Positions 45,301 to 57,060 are shown, counted from the stretch's first letter. The stretch is DNA of 64,000 bases from Balaenoptera acutorostrata (GCF_949987535.1 NC_080075.1:38066269-38130268); one strand, 5' to 3'. A program made the numbers and translations. The notes: generated by a model not told the origin, from the letters alone.

Positions 45301-45889
45301 AATCCTATCTAAAGTGTCCAATGTTACAGAGACCAGCAAAATGCCTGGGTGACTGACTTTGGATTCATTGATGTTTCAAGAATTTGAATAACTGGAGGAT
45401 GTGGAAGTGGACGTCAGGTCTGGCCCTGTAGTTCGTGTTTCTGAAAATCTGGTGATATAAACAAGAGAGAAAATCGTGAACATATTCTTTCTAAAAGACA
45501 CTCTTGTGAAGTGTTACTACTATCTTCTGGTTCCTGGACCTATACATGGCATATTCTTGCTCACTTATATATGGGAAAAAATTCCTTTCATTTGCTCTAC
45601 GCACTGAGCCCAAGAAGAGAGACATGAGGCTGCCACTGAAACCGGTGTTGCTTGGAAGCCACCATATTGTAAACCAAGGCTTCCAAGTTCTGAAGCCACA
45701 GGGTGCGGCAAGAGGCACCCACCCACGCCTTCTTTACCACTTCAATGGAAAGAGAGCTTAGCCAGGATTAGAGGATTTAAAGCAACCAAAGAAAGTTAAA
45801 GCCAAAGAAGGACAGACTGGCATCGTCTTAGTGGTCTGCTTTCAAGCTCTATCTATTTATACTTCCTGTTTGATCAAACAATACTCAGG
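45301..45889. other. low-copy sequence
   Basis: No gene or repeat is recognised. Confidence 0.4.
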
Positions 45890-46084
45890 TTGACAGTGAT
45901 TTGGACTCTATGTGGCATCCAAGTTACCTGGAGAGCTTATTAAAATTCGGATTGCTGGGCCCACCCCAGTAATTTTGGATTCAGAAGGACAGAGGGGCCT
46001 CAAAATTTGCCCATTTCCTACAGATTTGAAGGAGATGCTAGAACTGCTGGTCCAGGGAATCACACTTGGAGAACCACTGGGTCG
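45890..46084 (+). mobile_element. hAT-Charlie MER-type element
   Basis: The order 'catccaagttacctggagag', 'gggcccaccccagtaatttt', a 'gctggtccagggaatcacac' block and the terminal 'ttggagaaccactgg' fits a non-autonomous hAT element of the kind that ends in a 'gagaaccactg' terminus. Confidence 0.55.
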
Positions 46085-46419
46085 AAAGGTACTTTCCTTT
46101 TTTTTTTTTTTAAATAAATTTATTTATTTATTATTTTTGGCTGTGTTGGGTCTTCGTTGCTGCACACGGGCTTTCTCTAGTTGCGGCAAGCAGGGGCTAC
46201 TCTTCGTTGCGGTGCGCGGGCTTCAGTAGTTGTGACGCGTGGGCTTCAGTAGTTGTGGCTCGCGGGCTTTAGAGCGCAGGCTCAGTAGTTGTGGCGCACG
46301 GGCCTAGTTGCTCCGCGGCATGTGGGATCTTCCCGGACCAGGGATCAAACCCATGTCCCCTGCATTGGCAGGCGGATTCTTAACCACTGCGTCACCAGGG
46401 AAGCCCAAAAGGTACTTTC
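46085..46419 (-). mobile_element. CHR-type SINE with 12-bp target duplication
   Basis: - orientation, head at 46407. aaaggtactttc flanks it at 46085-46096 and 46408-46419. It inserted directly beside the hAT element. The body carries two 'gggcttcagtagttgtg' modules in tandem (46218-46257). Confidence 0.93.
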
Positions 46420-46739
46420 TTACAGGTGAAAAATCTTATGTTCTGTGTCTCATTAGGGTGAGCAGGTGTCCTGGTCTTGTTGGGATTGAAAGGCTTCCTT
46501 GAATGCAGGACTTTTCAGTGCTGAAAGTGGGATGGTCCTGAGCAAATGAGGATGGTTGATCACCCTAAAAATAGAAGAGATGGTGACAACCTAATCTTTT
46601 CAAAGTTTGGGTTAATTCAGCAGGCTAACTAGTTAGTTAAGAATTTACTCAGTCCCAGAGGCCACATATGGGAGTATGAGACAAATTAAAGAGAACAATT
46701 GTAGCTCTTGTCCTCAAAGAATTTCCAAGCTAACACATT
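46420..46739. other. low-copy sequence
   Basis: No gene or repeat is recognised. Confidence 0.4.
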
Positions 46740-47165
46740 TTTATTGACTGCCTACTTATATGCTAGGTATTTGGCAGAGAGGGTACATTGGTGAATAAGA
46801 CAGACATGGGACCTGCCCTCATGGACCTGACTATCTAATGGGGAAGACAGAGAACCTGGGTGAACAAAGGTGAAATGGAAATAATTCTCCTCTTGAAGTG
46901 GAGTTATGAGGCTTAATTGAGTTAATGTCTGGAGCTACAAAAGGGAACAGTATGTTACAATTATTATAATCACATGACCGGAATCTTCTGAAAAGTCCTG
47001 ATTTATGAGATCACATTTCCCAGTGTTTGCAGGAGGGAAAAAAACGGCCATGAAGATAGAAGTCAGAAACTCAGGCTTAGTTCTGGCTGGGCTATTCACT
47101 TCTGTCTGACCTTGAAAGAGACTTTAATGTCTTTGTTCCTCAATTTCCACACAACATAAGAATCA
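46740..47165 (+). mobile_element. ancient repeat fragment and MIR relics
   Basis: 46740-46865 belongs to the 'tatgtgccag' group ('gggacctgccctcatggacc'). 46865-46970 resembles a MIR 3' half. 47055-47165 resembles a MIR 5' half. The two MIR halves may be separate copies. Confidence 0.45.
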
Positions 47166-47639
47166 GATGAAATATTATTCTGGAAACACTTTCAATAACA
47201 ACAAACTGATTTATTTGGAAGGCAAGTTATTTGGAAAGGTATCACAAAAATTCTAATATCACAAATTCCCTACTGCAGCAAAAGTATTCAAATCAGAGTA
47301 ATTTCTGTGACCTGTTGTTCTTTAAAAATATAGAGAGCCTAGGTGAGTATAAGGTTTTCACTTTAAAGGAAGGAGCTTCCATGATTTAGGATGAGAGTTT
47401 TCTGATGGAAAAACTTTCAAAGCATCACTCTATTTGAATTCAAATTTCTAAAGCCAGAGATTCTAACAAATACCTAAGTAGCTTTAGGAAAAAAATACAC
47501 ATCTATTGTTGTCTCTATTTTTTCATCTTAAGAAAAAGTCTCTTTTGTAAAGTTGAAAGCTATTTAAATATATATTTCTAAGGCTTCCTTTTTTCTTCAC
47601 TGGGTGTATGTAGGTACAGGTATCCTAGGGGCTTAAGAT
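47166..47639. other. low-copy sequence
   Basis: No gene or repeat is recognised. Confidence 0.4.
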
Positions 47640-48285
47640 GTATATCTGAATCATGTCATCCCCTGCTGTCAACAATTTAGTAGTTTCCCATGGCCCTTAG
47701 ATTAAGGCTCAAATAACCCTAGGCTAATGATTGTCAACCCTGGCTGCTTTACCTGAAGGAACCTAAAAAGAAAAAAAGAAAGAAAGAAAAACCTGTACCT
47801 AGTCCCTCCTCCAGCTGAATCAGAATCTTTGTGGGTGGAGCCTGGGTACTACATTTTGTAAAAGCCATGTGATCTGGCACTTGTTACCTCTCCAGTGGCC
47901 TCTGCCACTGCCCTCACCTCCCTGGCTCTGCTCAGCCTCACTGGCGGAGTCCTTGACACTAGACATAGTCCAAGGCATTTGCACATGCTGGTCCCCCTCT
48001 CTTGGCTTAAGCATTCCTTCCCTGACCTCCCAGAACTATACCAAATTGCTCCAGTGCACATTCTCCTAGCACCAGACCCTGGCCTCCTTAGCCCATCTCA
48101 CGGCTGCATTGTACACTTACTTATGAGATCCTTGGATTCAGATCCGCCTCCCCATTAGGCTATGAGTTCCTTGAGATCAGAGGCTGGTTGATTACTGCTC
48201 AGTGTGTCTTTCCCAGCTCCAGTGAAGGGCTTGACAATAAGAGGTGCTCAGTACTTATATCAAATGTAGAAAATGAATGACAGGA
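47640..48285 (+). mobile_element. L2 LINE 3' end interrupted by a hAT fragment
   Basis: L2 order in + orientation: 'gaatcatgtcatcccctgct', then after the interruption 'catgtgatctggcacttgtt', 'ggcatttgcacatgctggtc', 'gcattccttccctgacctcc', 'tatgagttccttgagatcag'. The insert at about 47725-47860 ('attgtcaaccctggctgctt', 'tgaatcagaatctttgtggg') resembles a non-autonomous hAT element and contains an AAAGAAAG run. Confidence 0.75.
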
Positions 48286-48854
48286 TGGAAGATGATCCAG
48301 TATTTTGTCACAGGTTTTAAGAGGTGAAAACATACACATTTTTTTAAAGTCATGTGTAAATCTAAGAAAGTGTTGTCATAAAACATTGAACCCCATTTAA
48401 TCTTAGCTATAGCTTCCCCAGCCAAGCTTCAAAGATAAGCATCATTTGGAAAATAAAATTACAGAACTAATATAACGAGCCATATCCTGTTGAGAGTTAT
48501 TTGGGGAGGTGCCTAGAAAAGGAGGGTTGTCTGCTGCCTTTTCAACGCCACGATGGGGATCCACAGTTTGAGGCCTCCCTTCCAGAGAGATATTTTCTGA
48601 AAGAAGAGTTAGGCCCCGCGGTAACTGCATGCAAAGCCTGGCTCTGCTTTCATCCTGCTTCCATTGGGGCCTCCCTGTTAGTCGGTCAGTTAGTTCACAA
48701 ATAATATCTGCTCCTAAACCCAGAAATGCAAATCGACTGGACTTCGGTTCACATATTTGTAGCTCGAAACATCAGAGAGCTTGAGTCTGCCATAGCCACT
48801 CCTGTAAGCCTCTGAAAAAAGCCAAAGCTGGTCATCTTGAACAACTAAACTGAA
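48286..48854. other. low-copy sequence
   Basis: No gene or repeat is recognised. Confidence 0.4.
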
Positions 48855-49114
48855 ATGCGCAGTAGGTAAAGTTAAGCCACAAAACAGAGAACTGGGTTCA
48901 GATCGTGCTTCTACCCCTAATTACCAGTGAGGGACCTTATGCAAGTTACTTAACCTTTCTACACCTAGTTGTCCTTGTCCCTAAAAGGGTTTAATATTAA
49001 TAGAACCATATCTCATGGGATGGTTTGTAGCTAAATGAATTAATACACATGACATTCTTAGAATAGTACCTGACACGTAGTAAGTACTCAATAAATATTA
49101 GTTATTATCATTGT
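48855..49114 (+). mobile_element. MIR, nearly full length, target of a SINE
   Basis: MIR order from 'aaacagagaactgggttcag' through 'gggaccttatgcaagttact', 'agctaaatgaattaatacac' and 'gtagtaagtactcaataaat' to 'attagttattatcattgt'. It is cut at its 3' end by the SINE at 49115. Confidence 0.88.
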
Positions 49115-49335
49115 GGTTTCTTTTTTGTTTTTTGGTTGCACCAGGTCTTAGTTGCGGCTCGCCGGCTCCTTAGTTGCAGCACTCGGGCTCCTTAGTTGTG
49201 GCATATGAACTCATAGTTGCGGCATGCATGTGGGATCTAGTTCCCTGACCAGGGATCAAACCCGGGGCCCCCTGCTTTGGGAGTGCGGAGCCTTAACCAC
49301 TGCACCACCAGCGAAGTCCCAGTTATTATCATTGT
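49100..49335 (-). mobile_element. older tRNA-type SINE inserted in MIR
   Basis: - orientation, with head 'gcgaagtccc' ending at 49320. A perfect 15-bp duplication, agttattatcattgt, lies at 49100-49114 and 49321-49335. The body uses 'gtgggatctagttccctgac' and 'cagggatcaaacccgg', the shorter subfamily without CHR modules. Confidence 0.93.
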
Positions 49336-50439
49336 TGATGGCATTTCAAGCACAGCCGTAGACAAGGGGGGTTCCCTGGGTGGTTGCTTTCTTCCCCAAG
49401 CCCAAGCCAAGTGCCCGCTCACCAGGTGGCCTCATGCTTACGGGGAAGGAAGACAATCCGCTTTGTTTGGAGCTACAGGAGCACAGCTCCAAAGTGGGAG
49501 AGAAGGCCCCCTGCCTTTTAACAAGGGTAAAGTATGTGCCAAAAGAAATGCGTTTTTGCTTGGATTATTGCCACCAGAAAAAAAGGAAGGGGGTGATTAC
49601 ATGACCTACAGATGCCCTTCTCTTTTAGTCAAAATGAATTTGAAAAGGAAGTAAAAGCCATTTCCTGCAGCTCATCACAGCACTGATACCTAGCATTTGT
49701 ATCCCACTTTGTACAGAGCAGAGCTCTTCTAAAGTCTTCTTTTTGTTCAGTTCAAGCAGAGGAGGAGCAATACCACACAAAGGAAGATTGCTAAGGGAAA
49801 TGGGAGGCTGGGATTCTAGGCTTAGTGTGATATCTGCCTTCTCTGGACCTCAGTTTCCTCATCTGTAACGTGTGGAAGATGCACTAAATACTCCCCCAAG
49901 ATTCCTTCCAAGAACAAAAGAAAAATACTCAAAAAGACTTGAAAACTTTACAGAAAGGGGAATTGAGCCAAAGAAAAGAAAGCTGAGATGGGTGGGGATG
50001 TGTGAAAGATGGTAGGTTGGGGATGTAGAGATGGGTTGCAGGATCTCCTCTTTGACGGCTTTCCCTGTAAAGCCATCTTTTGTAAGACATGGATGCGGGT
50101 GGCGTGAGGAAGCCGGGGTTGGGATGGGGGCAGCTGCAGGAGCACTGTCAGGGATTGTTGTAATCACATTGTTTCTTCTTCATCCTGCCATGATTTGTTA
50201 AACTGCTCCCTGCTCTTACCCACCTCAAAACTGAGAACAAGAGCTCTCGGCTAAGAATTTAGTCAAATCCCTTCCAGAAAGTTCAGAAGGTAAGAAAGCA
50301 TCCATTCAGAGGTGCATGACTCCTTTCTTAATCCTAGGAGCTCAAACTGCCTCTGAGAATTCATGCTTACCTTGAAAAGGGGAATGTGAAGCATGTATAT
50401 ATGTCTGCATCTAGTAGATCCAAAAATCACCTGCTGAAA
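49336..50439. other. low-copy sequence with MIR relic at 49800-49915
   Basis: 49800-49915 has a MIR core ('ggacctcagtttcctcatct', 'gtaacgtgtggaagatgcac'). The rest holds no gene or repeat that I can name. Confidence 0.5.
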
Positions 50440-50770
50440 TTGTCAGAATGATGGGAAAACTTAAAAGTCAACTCAGCTTAGAGAGACCATGCCCACACGA
50501 ACACTCATACTCTACATCTTGGGCCCCAGAAGGAGATACAGGGAACAGATCACATGCCCCAGGTAGCCACTGGTCCAAGGAGGATGAGAGACACATGAAA
50601 CATAGTTGAATCCAACCTGGTGCTTGGATCCCAGAGCCAACAGCCAGCCTTGCTTACTTAGTCAAGCCAACCTGTAGACCTATGAGCATGAGAATAAAGG
50701 ATTGTTGTTTTAAGCAACTGAGCTTCAGGATAATTAGTTAGACAGCATAACTGTGGCAGTAGCAAGCTGA
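50440..50770 (+). mobile_element. MLT1-type MaLR LTR
   Basis: The 3' part 'gagcatgagaataaaggatt', 'gttgttttaagcaactgagc' and 'agcaagctgac' is the MLT1 polyadenylation and end region in + orientation, with AATAAA near 50693. Confidence 0.7.
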
Positions 50771-51204
50771 CAACACCACTTTATGTCATAGGAATCCAAC
50801 TCTAGAAAAGGGGGAGGAGGGTAGAGGCTGACCCTTATGAGTTATGTAAGAAGTGGGTGTCTTTTATCTGGTAAGCTATATTGATTCAGTCATTCATTTA
50901 TTCCTTCATTCAAAAGATATCTAATGAGCCACCTACTATGTTTTAGATACTGGAGACAAAACAGTGAATAAAACAGATGGAAATCCCTGCTCCATGGAGC
51001 GTATATTCCAGTATGTGAGATGCATTTGCTACAAGCTTCCGTGAGCAGAGGAAATGGTTTTAGAGCATCTCCACTTCGGCGCAGCCAACTGGTTTACATT
51101 TGTTTAGCTATTACAACACAGGCTTTTAGCCATTCATGCAACCCAACTTAGTTCCCTTCTCTACTTCTCTTTTGAAAGGAATGACTTGCCCTGAGTTCCT
51201 ATTA
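50771..51204. other. low-copy DNA with an ancient repeat fragment
   Basis: 50885-51010 belongs to the 'attcatttattccttcattc' / 'acagtgaataaaacagatgg' group. The remainder is unassigned. Confidence 0.45.
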
Positions 51205-51812
51205 CTTGACAAGCACTAAAGCTACATTATTTTTAATCATGACAAAACCTTTAGAGCATGGTTAACAGTACAGGTTTCCCCCACTATCCGAAAGGAGAGT
51301 GTTCCTATGAAACTTTTTATATGACGAAACGGCGTAAAGCAAAGAAGCAATTACCTTACGACACGTCTTGCTAATGGATGCACAAAATAAATTGAGATAA
51401 AATACAGGTGCTCACAGACACAGTTAAAAACTATGGCAGCTGGATGTTGAGATGCTGAGTGTAGTTCCCAGGAAAGGAGCTTGGTGGTTTCACTGTTGCT
51501 GCTTGGGGTGCGCTGCCTCTATGACGGCTCATGCAAAACCAATGCTGAACGCCTTTTTTCACTTTCTGCCTTTTTTTGGAAAAGTGAAAATCCTCTTCGG
51601 ATGTCTTGCGGTTATAGAAAACAGGTACTAACGCAGGTCTTTCGTAAAAGCAAAGGGGCTTAAAGCAAACTTTCAAAAAGCGCGGGATACGTGTAGTCTC
51701 ATTACCTACCTTAGGAAACAAGAGGTGAGAAAGGTGAAGTAATTTGTCCATAGTCACACAGCTGGGAAAGACCTGGGATTTGAACCAGTTATGTATAGCT
51801 ACAAAGCCCTGT
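51205..51812 (-). mobile_element. MIR split by a DNA transposon
   Basis: The left part (51205-51267: 'aagctacattatttttaatc', 'atgacaaaacctttagagca') and right part (51695-51812: 'gaggtgagaaaggtgaagta', 'catagtcacacagctgggaa', 'acctgggatttgaaccagtt') together form one MIR in - orientation. Confidence 0.7.
51268..51694 (+). mobile_element. Tigger-like MITE inside MIR
   Basis: The termini 'tacaggtttcccccactatc' and '(g)cgggatacgtgta' are imperfect inverted repeats that end in TA. The interior 'acgaaacggcgtaaagcaaa' and 'gaagcaattacc' is known from mammalian Tigger-derived elements. Subfamily not assigned, no transposase. Confidence 0.7.
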
Positions 51813-52439
51813 TTTGATGATGCATATTGCCTCTTATAAGCCTGGCATTGCCCTGGAAGGTTTTAGATTAAAAGAAAATATTCTCTAATGTCAGATAACT
51901 TCGAGGTGTAGTGAAAATGGTGGTTTCTGGAGATACCTCTATAACTTCACCTTCTCCTAAATAAATTAGTTTCTTTTTTTTTCTGATTCATATTTCGTAA
52001 GCACATGTGCTTTAAGCCAACTAGAAATTCTTCAAATGGCTACACATCTCAGAACATATAATCCTAGTTAGACCTTCAAATTTCTGGTCCAAAATCTAAT
52101 CCCAAAACTTACTCCAAAAAAAAAAAAAACCTCCAGAAAACAACTGTTTGCCCTGGAATAATAATCTTAGAAGTCAATATAAATAATCAAATATTAAAGG
52201 TGATGGCTCTATTGACCAAATATGAACATTAAAAAACAGTGATAATAGAGGACTATAACATTGAACAAAACAAAAAAAGGAATCTAGAATTCAGAGTTAA
52301 ACTTTTTTAAAAGGTGGGATGGGATGCTGTTTTTCAACAAATAAATGATATAGAAGGAAGGATGTAATCAGAAAATTACCATTTTGCAACCACTGATGTA
52401 ATAATAAATGCTTTGAGCAAAATCACCAATAGTTGCTAA
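51813..52439. other. AT-rich low-copy sequence
   Basis: No gene or repeat is recognised. Confidence 0.4.
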
Positions 52440-53643
52440 ACCATTGGGTAAAAGATTTTGGGGGAACAGGATATTTCCTGCTCTCAAAGTATTACCTCTC
52501 TTTTATTCCTCATTAATGACAAAGGGTAAAAAGTACCTTTACAATAGAGAAATCTGATGGACACCACCTGAACCAAGCAGTCAAAATTAGCACCACCAAT
52601 AATGGGTAAATTGATGCATACCACCTGATGACTTGCAATGGGAAATCCCCAAAATGTCCCATGTTATATTCTTGCCAAAAAATGTTTATCCAGAGTGCCT
52701 GATCACAAGGAAACAATCTGGCAAGTCCAGGTTGGAGCCATTCAACAGGACAACTGGTCTGGACTCTTTCAAAATGTCAATGTTGTGAAAGACAAACAAG
52801 AACAACAGGTGAGGCGACTGTACTAAATGAAAGAAAACCAAAGAGGCATGACAACCAAATGCAAAACAATGCAACACTTGATCCTTGATTGGATTGGGGG
52901 GGTGGAGTGGGGAAGACTTTAAAAGACATTCCTGGAACAATTGGAAAATTCTGGACTGTATTTCAGATAATACTATTTCACTAACGTTATATTTTGTGGA
53001 TGTGATATTGCGATTGAGTTGTATAGGAAAATGTCTTTTCCCTTAGGAAATGCATGATGATGTATTTGGGGTGAAGTATCAAGTTGTCTGCAATTTAAAT
53101 TCAAAAGGTTCACCATGTATGTGTGTGTATAGATAGTGAAGGGGTTCAGAGCAGGCCTCCCCAAAATGTACCACTTCGGCATGTGAATTATTTTGAGTTA
53201 ACTTGAAGCTCAGTTAACTTGAGCTTCAAGTTAATGTGCCCAAAGGAAGCCCAAAAGACTCAGGAAGAACTTTTTACCTACCCCTTAACTACCTAAAAGA
53301 ATTGAGATAGGGGGCCTGGCTCTGAGAGAGCGCTATTACCAGAGATAACTTTCATCTGAATGACCTATCTGTTTGGCAGGGCAGCTACCTCATTACCAAG
53401 CATCTGCTCTTCTTATTGTCTTGTGACTTACCCTCACCTTTGAAGCCCCATTCCTTAGCTCAGGAGGGCATATAAGTATCACGGTCCCCCTTGCCCTTGG
53501 GTCTCAGATTCTTATGGGGGCCCCATATGTATGTAATTAAATTTGTTTTCCTCCAGTTAATCTTTCTTACGTTAATTTGATTATTAGACCAGCCAAAGCA
53601 CCAAGAAGAGTAGAGGAAAAATTTTTCCTCCCCAACATTGGAT

Positions 53644-53677
<34 letters not shown>

Positions 53678-53825
53678 TAAGGAATAGATAATCTCAAGCA
53701 TGAAAAGAAAAAAGAGAAGGATAGAAAAAGAAAGCAAATGTTAACTGTTAATCTAGGTGAAGAATCTAGCAATTTCATTGCTCTTTCTTTCAACTTTAAG
53801 TTTTTAACAATTCAGAATAGAAATT
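52440..53825 (+). mobile_element. L1M 3' UTR interrupted by an ERV LTR
   Basis: The part before 53140 ('aaaatgtcaatgttgtgaaa', 'gggtgaagtatcaagttgt') and the part after 53637 ('aagaatctagcaatttcatt', 'caactttaagtttttaac') are successive pieces of one L1MC/MD-like 3' UTR. A (GA)n run at 53650-53679 lies just after the LTR. Confidence 0.6.
53140..53637 (+). mobile_element. solo ERV LTR
   Basis: LTR layout in + orientation: TATA-like 'gcatataagtatc' at 53468-53480, a polyadenylation-type AATTAAA near 53535, and an end 'cctccccaaca' at 53637. The 5' limit is approximate. No internal retroviral sequence is present, so it is a solo LTR. It contains a perfect 15-bp hairpin at 53198-53234. Confidence 0.65.
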
Positions 53826-54879
53826 GGGGGAAGAAAAATAAAGGTGTTGGAATAGAAGGTGTCTTCATTCCTTACCTTGCTGGCATTTGAAAAAAACGCC
53901 AAGATCTGAAGCAGATCATCTTTGGAAGATGTGGTCCTGTCTGAATCCCTGGGTCAGGTCAACTGTCCTCACTGCAAACCCACACTGAGTGTCTAGCATT
54001 TTTATTCGGCACCCTCAGGAGCTGACCATGGGGTGATGGTTCCCCTGCTCCCTCCTTGAGTCTGGGACCTTATGATGACTGTTTGGAGCTGGCTTTGATA
54101 GACAAGAGGATATTCAGGCATTGCTGGGAAAGACTGTGAAGGGTGAGTCAGGAAAAGAAGGAGATGAGGGGGCAGAGAGATGGGATGTTTGCAGCCAGGA
54201 AGCAACTCAGGGAATGTGTGGGAAATGTGGAGGAGGGGAGTCTGGGAAAGGGTAGAGGAGCAGGGGCTTCTCTAAAAACGCTTTAATACAAACGCAACAT
54301 CAGAAGGCTTATTTGGTCTTGTTTATTTACCTACCACAGGTTCCCACTGTGAAGTAGGCAGGCACCACTTACCTGCATTTCCTCATCCTGCAGGTGAGCA
54401 TAATTCCTTCCACATTCTTTCATCCAAGCCCGCCTTTCCTTGCAAACAGCTGGTCTTCTTCAAGTTAATGTGCCCAAAGGAAGGAACAAAAAACTTTAGA
54501 GCTGGAATATGTGTGGAGGCAGATTGTAGGAGGGCAAGGGTAAAAACAGGAAGACCATGTTGGAATCTTTTACAGTCATCCCAGTGACGGATGATGGTGG
54601 CCTGGACCACACGGTTACAGAGGAGGTGGTCTGAGGCAGTCGAATTCTGGATGCATTTGCAGGCAGAAGTCAAGAGTGTTACATCGCTGCCTGGCCTACA
54701 AACATCACTGGCCCCTCTAATGTTCCTATAGCGTTCCCCATCTCTGTGGTTTATATTCTTCTTTAACAGGTGGGCTTGGTTCTCAGAGCCACAAGGCAAG
54801 TTGGAGTGTGGACTGATAAAGGCAAATCCATCCTTGATCCTGGAAATAGGATTCAAAGGGCATGACCTTCTGATAAAGA
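53826..54879. other. low-copy DNA plus family B fragment
   Basis: 54458-54483 repeats 26 bp of the LTR at 53224-53249. 54560-54680 ('gacggatgatggtggcctgg', 'gaattctggatgcatttgca') is a piece of the family B repeat also seen at 11.9 kb. A 157-codon frame on the - strand (54383-54856) crosses it and is not supported. Confidence 0.45.
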
Positions 54880-55440
54880 TTGGTCAGCAACATCAGAGGA
54901 AGTCGGGTCCAGCTCAAAGTTCCACATTTTCCAGGAAGCCTTACTTCACAATGTGATGCCTGCCTCCTATGAATTCAAAGGCAATCTCATCTATAGCAAT
55001 AATATCCTACCTGACATGAGTATAGTACTTTACCAATGTTTTACACCGTTTGGAGAGGTCTTTCCTAATGCCTAGACTAGATTATAATCCCTGTTCTATT
55101 TTCCCCTTGTATCTTGTTCTTCCCCTATTATAATTCTCACTATATTTTATTGTAGATTTTTGTTTAATTATGTGTCTTTCTCACTAGATTGCAAACCTTT
55201 ATGAGGAAAAGACAATGTTATACCTCTGGTGCCTAACACAGCACCCGGTTCATGAAAGGAATTTAGTACATCCCTACAACTGAATGAATAATCAGTCACC
55301 CTTTTAATTTTCAAAACAACTCTTCCAAGATGGGTGTTATTGTCTCCACTTCATTGATGAGGGGAAGGACCTGTTGGGAGATCATCACCACAAAGCTAGT
55401 TAGTGGAAGAACTAACTGGCAGTGGTACCCAGGGCCCAGC
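54880..55440. mobile_element. L2 3' end (+) followed by MIR (-)
   Basis: L2-type blocks: 'ttccaggaagccttacttca', 'ctcactagattgcaaacctt', 'gcctaacacagcacccggtt'. 55290-55440 is a MIR in - orientation ('tgggtgttattgtctccact', 'cacaaagctagttagtggaa'). Confidence 0.65.
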
Positions 55441-56159
55441 TCTCTCCTTTATGCTCCGCTTGGAACCTAGAAGAAACATCCATTCATTTAATCAGTCAAC
55501 ACACACTTTTTGATTATTTCCCACACATCAGGCTTTACTTAGGGAACATACACTCATTGGGGGACATACTAAAAGGAATAAGATTTGTGTTCAGATGCTG
55601 GAAACCAGAAGCAGGGAAATGAACATGCAAATACATAATCGCATTATAGAGTGATGAGTACCATGGGAACTCCTAAGAGGAATGTCTAAATCTGCCTGGG
55701 TGAGGGAAGGCTTAAATGGGTCCATTTGATCTGGGTTTTGAAAAACAAAAAAGTACTTTTCTAGGAACAGAGCAGGAAAGGTTATTAAAGGACAAGGCTC
55801 ATGGCTGGCCCCTCCAAAGCTGAGTAACCTCGTTTCCAGCTCTGTTACTGACTCTCACGTCCCACCCAAGTCCCAGAAGCTGGCTTCAGGAAATGGAGGA
55901 ATCGGTCCCAGGACCAGAGGCTTGCTTAACTCAAAAACAGTCAACGCAACAGGAGACCCACAGTGCGGAGCCATGTTGCGTTATACACATCCCTAGAGCT
56001 CACCTACCTGGGCCACCATAGACAGATTAAAATATCATCTATATGAATGACATTCATTGGATTCAGGCAGTGCTCAACTCTCACCATCGCACAAGTGGCT
56101 CCAACATCTCATTTCAATCAATATATAAAATCTATCTTTGCTAGAGATAAAAGAACGAT
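55441..56159. other. low-copy DNA with ancient repeat fragment
   Basis: 55480-55620 is of the 'cattcatttaatcagtcaac' group. The rest is unassigned. Confidence 0.4.
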
Positions 56160-56776
56160 GTAGGTCATCTGACATGGAATAAAGTGAGGTACAACTTGCT
56201 GCGAGTAATCGAGCATTGGAGCAAGGGAAGACCACTGGTTTATTGCAACCGAGGAAAAGTTGCCTTCTAAGAATATAACAAACCAGCCAGGGCAGTCAAC
56301 AGTCCTTCTGAGATGTGGCGCTGAAGGGCAGCCAAGAGAGGAAAGTTAATCTGTGAGCATTGTCATACTGTACTAGGAATTGGGGAGGGGGGGAAGCTAT
56401 TACCATAAGCAGTTAATTGACAGGAATTTTTTAAATAGGAAAGCACAGTGATCATATTTACATTTTAGAAAGATAACAGACAGCAGTATGTTAGGGGAGC
56501 AAAGGATAGAGGCACTGAGATTGTTTAGAAGATTAATGAAAAAATACCAGTGAGAGATGATGAGGCGTCTATCCAGATAATGAGAATGAAGAGGAGGAAA
56601 TGGATTCAGAAACTATTTAGGAAATAGAGTCATCAAGACCTGATGACTAATTGCATGTCAGGGGTGAGAAAATAGGAGGAGGAGAGGATGACTCCTAAGT
56701 TTCTGACTTGGGAAAGTATTTGGATGGTGGTTGGAAGAAGAGAAAGAGAGAGAGTCATAGAGAAAGAGAATCCTTA

Positions 56777-56808
<32 letters not shown>

Positions 56809-57060
56809 ACAGAATTCAGATTGAACTGTTGAAGTGACTGTGGACCATAGGCATAGGTTTCCAGTAGGGAGCTGGATATGTGGTCTGCAATTTAGGAGAA
56901 AATACCTAGCAATTAGAAAATAGTAACTTGAGAGTGATCAGAGTTTAAATGGTAAGTAGGAGTGGATGAGGTAACCCAAGGAGACCACACAGAGAGAGAA
57001 GGCTAAGGACCCAAACTTAGCAAACATCAACATTTATGGGACAGAAGCAATTGCCTATGA
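56160..57060 (+). mobile_element. ancient repeat, family B copy 2, with (GT)n
   Basis: Blocks 'aggatgactcctaagtttct', 'gggagctggatatgtggtct' and 'gatgaggtaacccaaggaga' follow the same old family whose earlier part lies at 11.5 and 54.6 kb. A (GT)13-type run at 56779-56805 sits inside. Confidence 0.45.

Noticed and set aside
54383..54856. 157-codon frame on the - strand
   Set aside because: It crosses an ancient repeat fragment and the 26-bp duplicated segment. No protein-like pattern.
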